Source: Cytophagales bacterium
Lineage (GTDB): Bacteria; Bacteroidota; Bacteroidia; Cytophagales; Thermoflexibacteraceae
Direction of reading: 5' to 3'
Assembly (NCBI GenBank): GCA_004294445.1
Contig: REAZ01000010.1
Coordinates: 1-64,000 of the forward strand
Length of the DNA stretch: 64,000 bases
Part shown: positions 52,874 to 61,618 of the stretch, one piece after another
How positions within the stretch are numbered: the first letter of the stretch is position 1
Layout of the letters: every line of letters begins with the position of its first letter
Notes under the pieces: generated by a model
Seen by the model: the letters and a program-made list of their open reading frames with translations, nothing else
What the model was told of the DNA's origin: nothing
Databases searched by the model: none
Translations under genes and position numbers: made by a program

Positions 52874-54016
52874 GCTCTTTTTTATGCCAAATAGAAAGCA
52901 AGTAAGTGCAAAAGGCTTGATTAAAAACCAATAAATGCAAAGACAAACGATAAAAGTCAGAACACAGATAAGGAATAAACCTTGCCAAATTCCCATATTT
53001 GTTTGTAAGACATAGTAGCCTATCCAAATGATGACGGTTTGATGCAAAATATAAAAAGGATAAACTGCCTTGTTTGCTTCTTTGAGGAAGGGCGAATTGA
53101 AGTTCAAATGTTTTTTGGCAAAGCCCAAAATAGCAAAAATAGCACACCCGCCCAAGCCATTATCAATAATTCTATAAATAAATCCTCTTATGCCATCATC
53201 AAAATACAGTTTCAAAATGCCTGTTTCTCGGAAAAAAATAAGTAAAGTATAACATAGAACAGCCCAAAACAAAGAGGTAAAACGTTGTTTTTCAAAAATT
53301 TCTGTAAATTTTGGGTTGCTCGCAAACAAATAACCAAGCAAAAAGGCATACCAAGAACCTATCAGATTTGCCCAGTCAGAGGTAAGGTTGTGAGTAGTAG
53401 GGAAATAGGGCTGCAAAATGAGGCTAATCGTAAAACCGCCGATAAGAAAAAGATAAACTCGTATTGGTTTTGCACCCATGAACTTTGCCAATTTTTCTAT
53501 GTTTTTCTTGCCTTTTTCACTTCTGAAATAATTGAAAATAGGAATGGAAAGCAAGGAATAAACCAAAATATAGGCAATAAACCACAAGTGATGCCATGAA
53601 AAACTACCTTGGGGATAGGGAACGAACTCGAAAACAGAGGGGTAAAAATCTAAATAAGAAAAAGTAGCTCCTTGCTGTAGCTTTTCAAAATAAATCTGAG
53701 GTGGCACTATCACCAACATTCCAAAAAGCAAGGGAAAAAACAAGCGTTTTACTCTTTCCATAGCAAATGCACCATTAGTACGCCTAATGAGGGCAAAGTA
53801 AACCCCCGAACCCGAAATAAGAAACAACAAAGACAATCGCCAACGATTCATTGCAAGCATAATAATTTCGAGAAAATTGCTTGTTTCTTGGCTTTTGATA
53901 TGAAAACCCCAACTTACGTAAATCATGCCCGTATGGTAAAAAATGAGCAAGCCAAAGGCAAGTACCCTTAGCCAATCCAAATCGTAGCGTCTTTCGCTTT
54001 CTGTTAAAATCTGCAT
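52865..54016 (-). CDS. Acyltransferase-3 family membrane protein
   Basis: A 383-residue integral membrane protein with about ten helices. It has the acyltransferase-3 signatures RRYDLDWLRVLAFGLLIFYH at the N-terminus with the conserved catalytic-type His, NRWRLSLLFLISGSG, and FFPLLFGMLVIVPPQIYFE. The family O-acylates surface sugars, antibiotics or glucans. This version resembles the glucan-biosynthesis (MdoC-like) branch. It is transcribed alone from a good promoter-like element. Substrate unknown. Confidence 0.87.
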   Translation of the reverse strand: MQILTESERRYDLDWLRVLAFGLLIFYHTGMIYVSWGFHIKSQETSNFLEIIMLAMNRWRLSLLFLISGSGVYFALIRRTNGAFAMERVKRLFFPLLFGMLVIVPPQIYFEKLQQGATFSYLDFYPSVFEFVPYPQGSFSWHHLWFIAYILVYSLLSIPIFNYFRSEKGKKNIEKLAKFMGAKPIRVYLFLIGGFTISLILQPYFPTTHNLTSDWANLIGSWYAFLLGYLFASNPKFTEIFEKQRFTSLFWAVLCYTLLIFFRETGILKLYFDDGIRGFIYRIIDNGLGGCAIFAILGFAKKHLNFNSPFLKEANKAVYPFYILHQTVIIWIGYYVLQTNMGIWQGLFLICVLTFIVCLCIYWFLIKPFALTCFLFGIKKSSN

Positions 54017-54041
54017 AAATATTTTTGATTTAAATTTTTCT

Positions 54042-54070
54042 CAAAAATACTCGCTTGTTTGCTAAACAAA
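54042..54070 (-). promoter_or_regulatory. Candidate promoter of the acyltransferase gene
   Basis: On the minus strand TTTG (54067-54070), a 17-base spacer and TATTTTTG (54042-54049) precede the ATG at 54016. The implied leader is about 20 bases. Confidence 0.45.
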
Positions 54071-54116
54071 GCACGTTTCTATAAGGTTGGCGTTTGAGAT
54101 TATAAAGTCGAACAGA

Positions 54117-55292
54117 CTATGAACTGTTATTTTTCTTAAATTCCGAAGGTGTAACACCCACGATTTTCTTAAAACTTGTATTGAAGGCAGATTTGGAGTT
54201 ATAACCTACCATTTCTGCAATTTCTTCGATTTTTAGGTGTGCGTTCTCCTTGCTTGCCAATAGTTTTTGAGACGCTGCAATTCTATATTGTGCCGCAAAC
54301 TCAAAAAAGTTTTGCTCAAGACGTTCATTCAAAATTTGTGAAAGGTGATGGGGAGAAATTTTGAGTGTTTTTGCCAAGCCCGTTAATGAAAAATTGCTCT
54401 CCAAATACGGCTTTTGTTCATTCATTAATGCGTGCAACTTTGTAAGCGTATTTTCTTCTATTTCAGATGTCAAAGAAGATTTTTCATATTTTTTGTTTTC
54501 CTTTTCTTCTGCTTGCGGTTGAAAAAATATAGATTGACGAATGACCTGAAAGCTAATCAGATAAATTACCAAAGTAATGTGTGCTGCCAAAATATGGTCG
54601 CCCAAATCTCGTTCAAAGCTCAATTTGATGATGATGAAAAGCACCAAAATAGAAAGCATTTGAAAAAACAAGTTTCTACACCACGCCAAAGTTTGGTTTT
54701 GATTTGACCAAAAAGATAGCTTTTCTTGCTTTAAAGAACTATAAATCAGGTAAAAAGATAAAAATATATAAACAAAAAATTGAGCTAAGGATAAGCTATT
54801 GACATTATTTTTTAGAAAGAAAACCCACCCATAATCCCAATACATTTTATGCGGTAAGTGAGGCAACTGTGGATGATATGAGCTTATGTAAGCATTGTAT
54901 TTGAAAAGCACATCTTGAGGGTAAAAAATTAGGCACGTATAGAGTAGATAGAAGATAAAAGGGGCAAAATGCCAATATTGATTCCTATCAAACTGCTTTG
55001 ATACCTTGTTTTGCATATACAGGTAGGCAAGCGGCGAAAATAAAAAATTAGTTGGCTCTGCAAAATCGACCAGATAAAGCAGATGAAACATGAGATTAGT
55101 ATAACACAAGAATATTTCGGTAATTGCTACAGAAAAACATAAAAGCAGACCACCTAAAAACTTGTTGGACAAGTGATTAGATTCTTTTTTTGAAAGAAAA
55201 AAGTAAGATAGAAAAAAGCCCTGCACAATGCCCAAAAAAATGAGCAGAGCAAAAAGGTCAATATTTGATGGGGGGAAAACTAAATCTTTCAT
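54117..55292 (-). CDS. Membrane-bound AraC-family regulator
   Basis: A 391-residue protein: seven to eight N-terminal membrane helices (about 10-250) followed by a linker and a C-terminal AraC DNA-binding domain (about 290-388) with two helix-turn-helix units, SLTGLAKTLKISPHHLSQIL and IEEIAEMVGYNSKSAFNTSF, and KKIVGVTPSEFKK at the end. This 7TM-AraC arrangement is frequent in Bacteroidota. The ATG at 55292 is chosen over one 8 codons upstream, which would run into the divergent ALDH promoter. It may regulate the neighbouring acyltransferase or the divergent aldehyde dehydrogenase (inference from adjacency). Confidence 0.87.
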   Translation of the reverse strand: MKDLVFPPSNIDLFALLIFLGIVQGFFLSYFFLSKKESNHLSNKFLGGLLLCFSVAITEIFLCYTNLMFHLLYLVDFAEPTNFLFSPLAYLYMQNKVSKQFDRNQYWHFAPFIFYLLYTCLIFYPQDVLFKYNAYISSYHPQLPHLPHKMYWDYGWVFFLKNNVNSLSLAQFFVYIFLSFYLIYSSLKQEKLSFWSNQNQTLAWCRNLFFQMLSILVLFIIIKLSFERDLGDHILAAHITLVIYLISFQVIRQSIFFQPQAEEKENKKYEKSSLTSEIEENTLTKLHALMNEQKPYLESNFSLTGLAKTLKISPHHLSQILNERLEQNFFEFAAQYRIAASQKLLASKENAHLKIEEIAEMVGYNSKSAFNTSFKKIVGVTPSEFKKNNSS

Positions 55293-55320
55293 GTTGCGAA
55301 TATACCAAATAATCAAAAGA

Positions 55321-55352
55321 TTTGCCCAAAAGCAAATATACTATTAGCTTTG
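55321..55352 (+). promoter_or_regulatory. Consensus-type promoter of the ALDH7 gene
   Basis: TTTG (55321-55324), a 20-base spacer and TAGCTTTG (55345-55352) match the Bacteroidota promoter in both boxes and in spacing. The leader would be only about 10-15 bases before the ATG at 55370. Confidence 0.55.
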
Positions 55353-55369
55353 TAAAAAAATAGACAAAA

Positions 55370-56932
55370 ATGATGGAAACCTTAACACACCAAGAAGAAA
55401 TTAGAAATATTCTTGATACATTGAAAATCAATGAATTAAATCCCGCCTACAGCACAGGCTTGGCTTGGGGAAGTTTGAATCAGGCATATACTAAAAAAGT
55501 GTATTCTCCTACTGACAGTAGTTTTATTGGCTCAGTTTGCATGGCTACACCTACTGACTATGAGGAAGTAGTCGGTAAGGCAAAACAGGCTTTTGAGGTA
55601 TGGAAAAGAGTGCCTGCACCAAAGCGTGGCGAAATAGTGAGGCAGATTGGTGATAAGTTGAGAACTTATAAAACCCCACTTGGCAAATTGGTAAGCTATG
55701 AAATGGGCAAAATTTACCAAGAAGGGCTGGGCGAAGTGCAGGAAATGATAGATATTTGCGACTTTGCTGTAGGGCTTGCTCGCCAACTTTATGGCTCTAC
55801 TATGCACTCCGAAAGGTCGGAACATAGAATGTACGACCAATATCACCCGCTTGGCATTGTGGGAGTTATCTCTGCTTTTAATTTTCCTGTGGCGGTTTGG
55901 GCTTGGAATGCCATGCTTGCAGCAGTTTGCGGAGATGTTACTATTTGGAAACCTTCCGAAAAAACGCCATTGTGTGCGGTAGCGTGTCAGCATATCGTTG
56001 GTGAAGTTCTCAAAGAAAACAACTTGCCCGAAGGAATTTTCAATATCATCATTGGCGATGCGGAAATAGGTAAACTCATGGCTCACGACAAACGTATGCC
56101 CCTTATCTCTGCCACAGGCTCTACACGCATGGGCAAGCAAGTAGGCAAAGCCGTAGGAGAAAGATTAGGAAGGTCTTTGCTGGAGTTAGGCGGCAATAAT
56201 GCCATCATCATTACCGAAAATGCAGATTTGGAAATGGCAATTCGCGCTACAGTATTCGGGGCAGTTGGAACTTGCGGGCAGCGATGCACGACTACTCGCC
56301 GACTAATAATCCATGAGAATAGATACGAAGAAGTAAAACAAAGATTATTAAGTATTTACCCTAAGTTACCTATAGGAAATCCTCTTAACGAAGGTATATT
56401 GGTAGGACCGCTTATAGACAAAGATGCGGTCAATAACTTCTCGAATGCACTTCAAAATGTGCAAAAAGAAGGTGGAAAATTACTCATAGGCGGCGAAGTG
56501 CTAAATGGAGAACACTATGCTAACGGTTGCTATGTAAGCCCTGCTATAGTGGAGGCAGAAAATCACTACGAAATGGTACAAGAGGAAACTTTTGCCCCTA
56601 TTTTATACCTCATCAGGTACAGTGGTGATGTGCAAAATGCTATTGATATTCAGAATGATGTAAAGCAAGGATTGTCTTCTGCTATTTTCTCTACTAATAT
56701 GTTGGAAACAGAGAAATTCTTGGCACATTGGGGTTCTGATTGCGGTATTGCCAACGTAAATATAGGCACTTCGGGTGCTGAAATAGGAGGGGCATTTGGC
56801 GGAGAAAAAGAAACAGGGGGCGGTAGAGAGTCTGGCTCTGATGCATGGAAAGTATATATGCGCCGCCAAACCAATACAATAAACTACGGCACAAGTTTGC
56901 CTTTGGCACAAGGAATTAAATTTGATGTATAG
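55370..56932 (+). CDS. Aldehyde dehydrogenase, ALDH7 type (aminoadipate semialdehyde dehydrogenase-like)
   Basis: A 520-residue NAD(P)-dependent aldehyde dehydrogenase. Diagnostic residues are the Asn in ISAFNFPVAVWAWN, WKPSEKTPLC, the Glu of SLLELGGNNAIII, and nucleophile Cys306 in GQRCTTTRRL. FGGEKETGGGRESGSDAW near the C-terminus is typical of the ALDH7 (antiquitin/AmaB) branch, which oxidises alpha-aminoadipate semialdehyde in lysine degradation. A second ATG follows the first immediately. No other lysine-catabolism gene is adjacent, so the exact substrate is inferred from subfamily. It is divergent from the AraC gene and ends at a hairpin shared with gyrA. Confidence 0.9.
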   Translation: MMETLTHQEEIRNILDTLKINELNPAYSTGLAWGSLNQAYTKKVYSPTDSSFIGSVCMATPTDYEEVVGKAKQAFEVWKRVPAPKRGEIVRQIGDKLRTYKTPLGKLVSYEMGKIYQEGLGEVQEMIDICDFAVGLARQLYGSTMHSERSEHRMYDQYHPLGIVGVISAFNFPVAVWAWNAMLAAVCGDVTIWKPSEKTPLCAVACQHIVGEVLKENNLPEGIFNIIIGDAEIGKLMAHDKRMPLISATGSTRMGKQVGKAVGERLGRSLLELGGNNAIIITENADLEMAIRATVFGAVGTCGQRCTTTRRLIIHENRYEEVKQRLLSIYPKLPIGNPLNEGILVGPLIDKDAVNNFSNALQNVQKEGGKLLIGGEVLNGEHYANGCYVSPAIVEAENHYEMVQEETFAPILYLIRYSGDVQNAIDIQNDVKQGLSSAIFSTNMLETEKFLAHWGSDCGIANVNIGTSGAEIGGAFGGEKETGGGRESGSDAWKVYMRRQTNTINYGTSLPLAQGIKFDV

Positions 56933-56978
56933 ATAGGGTAGGGGAGTGTTTTTGAGATAGCCCTTCCCATAAAACAAA

Positions 56979-57008
56979 ACAACCCATAAGTCAAAACCTA
57001 TGGGTTGT
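56979..57008. terminator. Bidirectional terminator between ALDH7 gene and gyrA
   Basis: A perfect 10-bp stem, ACAACCCATA (56979-56988) and TATGGGTTGT (56999-57008), with a 10-base loop lies between convergent genes. A-rich and T-rich flanks (AAAACAAA, GTTTGTTT) partly extend the stem. Confidence 0.7.
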
Positions 57009-57026
57009 GTTTGTTTCAAACCAATG

Positions 57027-59573
57027 TTAATGGTCTTTGCCATTAGTGCTTGGTGCGGGAAATCCCTCCATATCAGTCGTGTTATCTATCTGAATATCAG
57101 TAACATTCTCAGCAGTTACTTCTTCTGTTCCCTCTGCTTCTATGACTTTGATTTTTGCGATTGATGAAATATCGTCATCTTCATTGAGTCTGATGACACG
57201 CACTCCTTGAGTATTCCTTCCCATGACCCGAAGTTGGGAAATAGAAAAACGAATGGTAATACCTACTTCAGTCATAATCATAAGCTGGTCGCTATCAGCT
57301 ACTTCCATGACACAAACTAAGTTTCCTGTTTTTTCGGTAATATTCAATGCTTTTACGCCTTTTGCTCCTCTGTTTGTGAGTCTAAAATCTTCAATATCAG
57401 AGCGTTTTCCGTAACCTTTTTCAGAAATTACCAAAAGTTGGGTTTCAGGATTGCTGATAACTACCATACCCACTACTTTGTTGGTTTCTTCGTCTATGGA
57501 AATCCCACGAACCCCTGCCGCAGTGCGTCCCATTGGGCGAACTTTGCTTTCGTTAAAGCGAACAGCCATACCCGTTTTGGTTGCCAAAATAATTTCATCG
57601 TTGCCGCTTGTGAGGCGCACATCTAAGAGCATATCTCCTTCGTGAATCGTGATGGCATTGATACCGTTAGCGCGTGGTCGAGAGTAAGCCTCCAAAGTTG
57701 TTTTCTTGATTGTGCCTTGTGTCGTACACATTATCAAGTAGTTATTATTAATGTGTTCTTTGTCCTCTAAGTTTCGCACACTTACTACGGCTTTTACCTT
57801 ATCGTCTTTTTCAATCTGAATAAGATTTTGGAGTGGGCGACCTTTGGCAGTTTTATTCCCTTCGGGAACGTTATAACCTTTGAGCCAAAAGAGTTTGCCC
57901 GATTGGGTAAAAATGAGCAAATAACTGTGCGTAGAAGCGATAAAGAGATGCTCCGTAAAGTCATCATTTTTGCTTGCTGCCCCGCGTGAGCCTACCCCGC
58001 CTCTACTTTGCGTGCGGTATTCGGTAAGTGAGGTACGTTTGATATAGCCTTGGTGTGAAATAGCAATCACCATTTCTTCTTCGGCAATCATGTCTTCGTA
58101 GGTAATGTCCTCATCTCCGCCAATCTCTATTTGCGTTCTGCGTGAGTCTCCGAAACGCTCTCTCATCTCTGCTAATTCTGTTTTGATGATGTTCATTCGC
58201 AAACCTTCATCAGCAAGCACTTCTTTGAGGTAGTTGATGGTTTTAAGGAGTTCGTTGTATTCGTCTTGGAGTTTTTCGCGTTCCAAACCTGTTAAGCGTT
58301 GCAAACGCATTTCCAAAATGGCTTTTGCTTGGATTTCAGAAAAAGCAAACTGCTCTATCAAGCCAATTCGGGCTATTTCGGCATCTTTTGAGCCTCTGAT
58401 GAGTGCAATTATTTCCCCGATAACGTCTAAGGCTTTGAGCAAGCCCTCTAAGATATGCGCTCTTTTCTCTGCTTCACTTAGTTCATATCTGGCTCGGCGT
58501 ACTACTATCTCATGGCGGTGTTCTACGTAATATTTGATTAACTCTTTCAGATTCAGTGTCATAGGTCTGCCTTTTACTAAGGCAACGTTATTTACACTAA
58601 AAGCCACTTGTAAATCTGTATGTTTGTACAAATTGTTCAGGACTACATTGGCAATGGCATCACGCTTGAGTTCGTAAACTACGCGCGTCCCATCTCTGTC
58701 AGATTCATCACGAATGGCAGAAATTCCCTCTAACTGCTTGTCATTTACCAAGTCTGCCGTATGTTGAATGAGTTTTGATTTATTTACTTGGTAGGGCAGT
58801 TCCGTTACTACTATTTGTTGGCGGTCTTTGCCGAAATCTTCCATCGTAGTAACTGCTCGAATAACTACTCTGCCTCGCCCCGTAGCAAAGGCATTTTTGA
58901 TGCCATTGATGCCGTAAATAGTGCCACCTGTAGGGAAGTCAGGAGCTTTTATGTAGTCCATTAGTTCCAAAATCGTAATTTCAGGATTGTCTATGTATGC
59001 CACAACGCCATCTATGACCTCTCTGAGATTATGAGGAGGCATATTTGTAGCCATACCTACGGCAATACCCGAAGTACCATTTACTAATAAATTTGGTATT
59101 TTGGCAGGCAAAACGGTCGGTTCTTCTAAGGAATCGTCGAAGTTAGATTGGAAATCAACGGTATTTTTGTGAAGGTCAGCCAAAAGCTCTTCAGCCATTC
59201 GCCTCAAACGTGCCTCCGTATAACGCATAGCAGCAGGGTTGTCGCCATCTACTGAGCCAAAGTTACCTTGCCCATCTACAAGTTCGTAACGCATCGACCA
59301 AGACTGTGCCATACGCACCATCGCATCATATACGGCAGTATCCCCGTGCGGGTGATATTTACCTAAAACCTCCCCTACAATACGGGCAGATTTTTTATAG
59401 GGTTTGTTAGAACTTAAGCCCAAGTCAGCCATAGCATAGAGAATACGGCGATGCACAGGTTTTAAGCCATCTCGCACATCGGGTAATGCCCTCGACACAA
59501 TCACCGACATCGAATAATCGATGTAGGCGGTTCTCATTTCTTCCTCTATGTTAATCGGAATGATATTTTCCAT
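57027..59573 (-). CDS. gyrA: DNA gyrase subunit A
   Basis: The breakage-reunion subunit of gyrase, 848 residues. The N-terminus [20 protein letters not shown], the active-site Tyr118 in [10 protein letters not shown], and the GyrA-box [10 protein letters not shown] (one of the wrapped C-terminal blades) establish GyrA rather than ParC. The quinolone-determining region reads [15 protein letters not shown]: Thr79 at the E. coli Ser83 position and Asp83 at Asp87. The C-terminus has an acidic tail. The frame is open 17 codons upstream, but the ATG at 59573 gives the normal N-terminus. Single gene with a consensus-like promoter. Confidence 0.96.
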   Translation of the reverse strand: MENIIPINIEEEMRTAYIDYSMSVIVSRALPDVRDGLKPVHRRILYAMADLGLSSNKPYKKSARIVGEVLGKYHPHGDTAVYDAMVRMAQSWSMRYELVDGQGNFGSVDGDNPAAMRYTEARLRRMAEELLADLHKNTVDFQSNFDDSLEEPTVLPAKIPNLLVNGTSGIAVGMATNMPPHNLREVIDGVVAYIDNPEITILELMDYIKAPDFPTGGTIYGINGIKNAFATGRGRVVIRAVTTMEDFGKDRQQIVVTELPYQVNKSKLIQHTADLVNDKQLEGISAIRDESDRDGTRVVYELKRDAIANVVLNNLYKHTDLQVAFSVNNVALVKGRPMTLNLKELIKYYVEHRHEIVVRRARYELSEAEKRAHILEGLLKALDVIGEIIALIRGSKDAEIARIGLIEQFAFSEIQAKAILEMRLQRLTGLEREKLQDEYNELLKTINYLKEVLADEGLRMNIIKTELAEMRERFGDSRRTQIEIGGDEDITYEDMIAEEEMVIAISHQGYIKRTSLTEYRTQSRGGVGSRGAASKNDDFTEHLFIASTHSYLLIFTQSGKLFWLKGYNVPEGNKTAKGRPLQNLIQIEKDDKVKAVVSVRNLEDKEHINNNYLIMCTTQGTIKKTTLEAYSRPRANGINAITIHEGDMLLDVRLTSGNDEIILATKTGMAVRFNESKVRPMGRTAAGVRGISIDEETNKVVGMVVISNPETQLLVISEKGYGKRSDIEDFRLTNRGAKGVKALNITEKTGNLVCVMEVADSDQLMIMTEVGITIRFSISQLRVMGRNTQGVRVIRLNEDDDISSIAKIKVIEAEGTEEVTAENVTDIQIDNTTDMEGFPAPSTNGKDH

Positions 59574-59621
59574 GATAAAAAATGTATGTAAAGATCTTTT
59601 TTTCGCTAAAAAATTAACACA

Positions 59622-59651
59622 CAAAGTTACAAAAAAAGATTAACTTCACAA
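59622..59651 (-). promoter_or_regulatory. Candidate promoter of gyrA
   Basis: On the minus strand TTG (59649-59651), a 19-base spacer and TAACTTTG (59622-59629), an exact TAnnTTTG. The leader to the ATG at 59573 is about 42 bases. Confidence 0.55.
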
Positions 59652-59735
59652 CCTTTTAATCAAAAAAATAGTTAGCAAAACTAAATACTTAATTTAGGCT
59701 AACTATTTGATAATCAGAATTAATTTTTTACTTTT

Positions 59736-60602
59736 TTAATACTGATGGAAAGCATCAGAAATGAAAGATAGCACTTCGGGCAAAGACTCTCGCCAATAAG
59801 TCCAGCTATGCCCACCGTTGCGAATCCGAAACTCATGAGGAATTTCTTTTTTTCGCATAGCAATGTGTATCAGTGAGTTACCTTCGAATAAAAAGTCGTC
59901 ATCTCCGCAATCTATAAACCATCGGACTGCTTTTTTATTTTCCGCAGTCATGCTTTCTATCAAAGGTAGCACGCTATTTCTTTTGTAATATTCTTCTATA
60001 TCGCTGTCTTTCAGGTCAGTGCCTGTCCCTCTTTGGGTAAGCCAACCCTTTGTTTCAGCCAGCGTAAGCGGTCCCGCACTTGCACTGAGCGGGCAGGCAG
60101 ACGAAAACAAATCTGGTCGGCGAAGGGCATAAACGAATGAGCCGCCGCCGCCCATAGATAGCCCCGCAACTGCTCTGTACCGCTTTTCGGACTTCACCCT
60201 AAATTTTTTTTCTACGTAGGGCATCAGCTCTTCGAAGAAAAAATCTTCGTATTTCCATTTGCCATCAGCACTATTGAAATAGCCTCTTTGTCCCGTATTG
60301 GCATCGGGCATCACAATTATCATGGGCGTAGCTTTACCCTCCCGAATTGCCTTGTCTGTAATTTGCAACACTTCGCCAAACTGCACCCAGCCCGTTTGGT
60401 CGTCCCCCCCACCATGCAATAAGTACAAAATAGGGTACTTCCTATTTGATGTTTCGTAATCGGGGGGGAGATAAATAGCAAATTTTCGCTCGCTATTCAA
60501 GATTTTGCTCGGCAAAGACAAATCGTCAAAAACTTTTCCCGTTTGGGCTGCTAACGAAAACGAGAGCAGGCAAGTACATACAGACAAAATAGATTTAAGC
60601 AT
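59736..60602 (-). CDS. Secreted esterase (esterase D / Fes-like family)
   Basis: A 288-residue alpha/beta hydrolase with a signal peptide (about 1-20). It has the esterase-family layout: YLPPDYETSNRKYPILYLLHGGG, nucleophile Ser149 in AGLSMGGG, Asp236 in DCGDDDF and His265 in NGGHSWTYW. Relatives include feruloyl/acetyl esterases and enterochelin-esterase-like enzymes. The family alone does not fix the substrate. It would be periplasmic or secreted. Monocistronic, divergent from the Nif3-like gene. Confidence 0.87.
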   Translation of the reverse strand: MLKSILSVCTCLLSFSLAAQTGKVFDDLSLPSKILNSERKFAIYLPPDYETSNRKYPILYLLHGGGDDQTGWVQFGEVLQITDKAIREGKATPMIIVMPDANTGQRGYFNSADGKWKYEDFFFEELMPYVEKKFRVKSEKRYRAVAGLSMGGGGSFVYALRRPDLFSSACPLSASAGPLTLAETKGWLTQRGTGTDLKDSDIEEYYKRNSVLPLIESMTAENKKAVRWFIDCGDDDFLFEGNSLIHIAMRKKEIPHEFRIRNGGHSWTYWRESLPEVLSFISDAFHQY

Positions 60603-60612
60603 AATTTTTTCG

Positions 60613-60620
60613 TATTTTTG
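60613..60620 (+). promoter_or_regulatory. Candidate -7 box for the Nif3-like gene
   Basis: TATTTTTG is an exact TAnnTTTG match 86 bases upstream of the ATG at 60707. The -33 region lies inside the esterase start region and has no clear TTTG. Confidence 0.3.
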
Positions 60621-60706
60621 TGTGAATTAGTTTTTTCTTTTCTTACGCAATGTAAAAGAAATAAGACTTAATTTGATGTTATTATTGAGAAAAATAAAAT
60701 AAAAAT

Positions 60707-61501
60707 ATGAAAATCAGAGAAATTACCAACTATCTTGAAAGCATTGCTCCCTTATCCTACCAAGAAAGTTATGATAATGCGGGATTACTCACTGGAAACG
60801 CGAATGAGGAGGTTACGGGCGTTTTACTTTCCCTCGACTGCATTGAAACGGTCATAGAGGAAGCCATCTCAAAAAAGTGCAATTTAATAGTGGCACATCA
60901 CCCCATTATTTTTGGCGGACTTAAAAAGCTAACTGGCAGAAATTATGTGGAAAGAACGGTCATAAAAGCCATTAAAAACGATATTGCTATCTATGCCATA
61001 CACACCAATTTAGACAATGTGCTAAATGGAGTAAATGCAAAAATTGCTGAAAAAATTGGACTGGAAAATACAAAAATCTTGCTTCCAAAAGCCAACCTTC
61101 TCCAAAGCCAAGAGGTAGGTAGCGGCATGATAGGGACTTTGCCCGAACAGATGGGAGCAGGCGACTTCTTAAAGCATTTGAAAGAAAAAATGCAAATAAA
61201 CTGCATCAAACATACGGCATTATTGGGGAAAAAAGTTCAAAAAATAGCTGTTTGTGGCGGTGCAGGAGGCTTTTTGCTCCGAAATGCCATAGCAGCAGGG
61301 GCAGATTTTTTTATCACTTCCGATTACAAATACCACGAATTTTTTGATGCAGATAGCCAAATAGTCATTGCAGATATTGGGCATTATGAAAGTGAGCAAT
61401 TTACAAAAGAACTATTGGCAGGTTTTTTAGAAAAGCAATTTGAAACGCTAAATATTCAGATTTCGGCAGTAAATACCAACCCTGTCAGTTATTTTATATG
61501 A
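60707..61501 (+). CDS. Nif3-like dinuclear metal-centre protein
   Basis: A 264-residue member of the NIF3/DUF34 family (also annotated GTP cyclohydrolase I type 2). Metal ligands are visible: His64-His65 in VAHHPIIFGG, the HTNLDNV segment, and C-terminal His and Glu in GHYESE. SYDNAGLLTG near residues 21-30 is another family signature. It is the short form; many Bacteroidota homologues are about 365 residues with a PII/CutA-like insert that is absent here. Its cellular function is not established. It stands alone between the esterase and the large secreted protein. Confidence 0.92.
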   Translation: MKIREITNYLESIAPLSYQESYDNAGLLTGNANEEVTGVLLSLDCIETVIEEAISKKCNLIVAHHPIIFGGLKKLTGRNYVERTVIKAIKNDIAIYAIHTNLDNVLNGVNAKIAEKIGLENTKILLPKANLLQSQEVGSGMIGTLPEQMGAGDFLKHLKEKMQINCIKHTALLGKKVQKIAVCGGAGGFLLRNAIAAGADFFITSDYKYHEFFDADSQIVIADIGHYESEQFTKELLAGFLEKQFETLNIQISAVNTNPVSYFI

Positions 61502-61582
61502 AAATAATTTATCAGATACTCAAAGACCTAATTTCTAATGCAAATCTAATGAGTTTTGAAACAAGTTGATACGTATAAAAAC

Positions 61583-61590
61583 TACTTTTG
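61583..61590 (+). promoter_or_regulatory. Candidate -7 box for the large secreted protein
   Basis: TACTTTTG is an exact TAnnTTTG match 28 bases upstream of the ATG at 61619. TTTG at 61555-61558 is 24 bases upstream, slightly long for a -33 element. Confidence 0.35.
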
Positions 61591-61618
61591 AGAACATCAC
61601 GAAGCACACAAATTCTAT

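Noticed and set aside
55532-56140. 202-codon minus-strand open frame inside the ALDH7 gene
   Set aside because: Antisense to conserved ALDH coding sequence with no start-region signals; judged a shadow.
60707-61501. Truncation of the Nif3-like protein
   Set aside because: The shorter length is explained by absence of the optional PII-like insert; both metal-binding ends are present.
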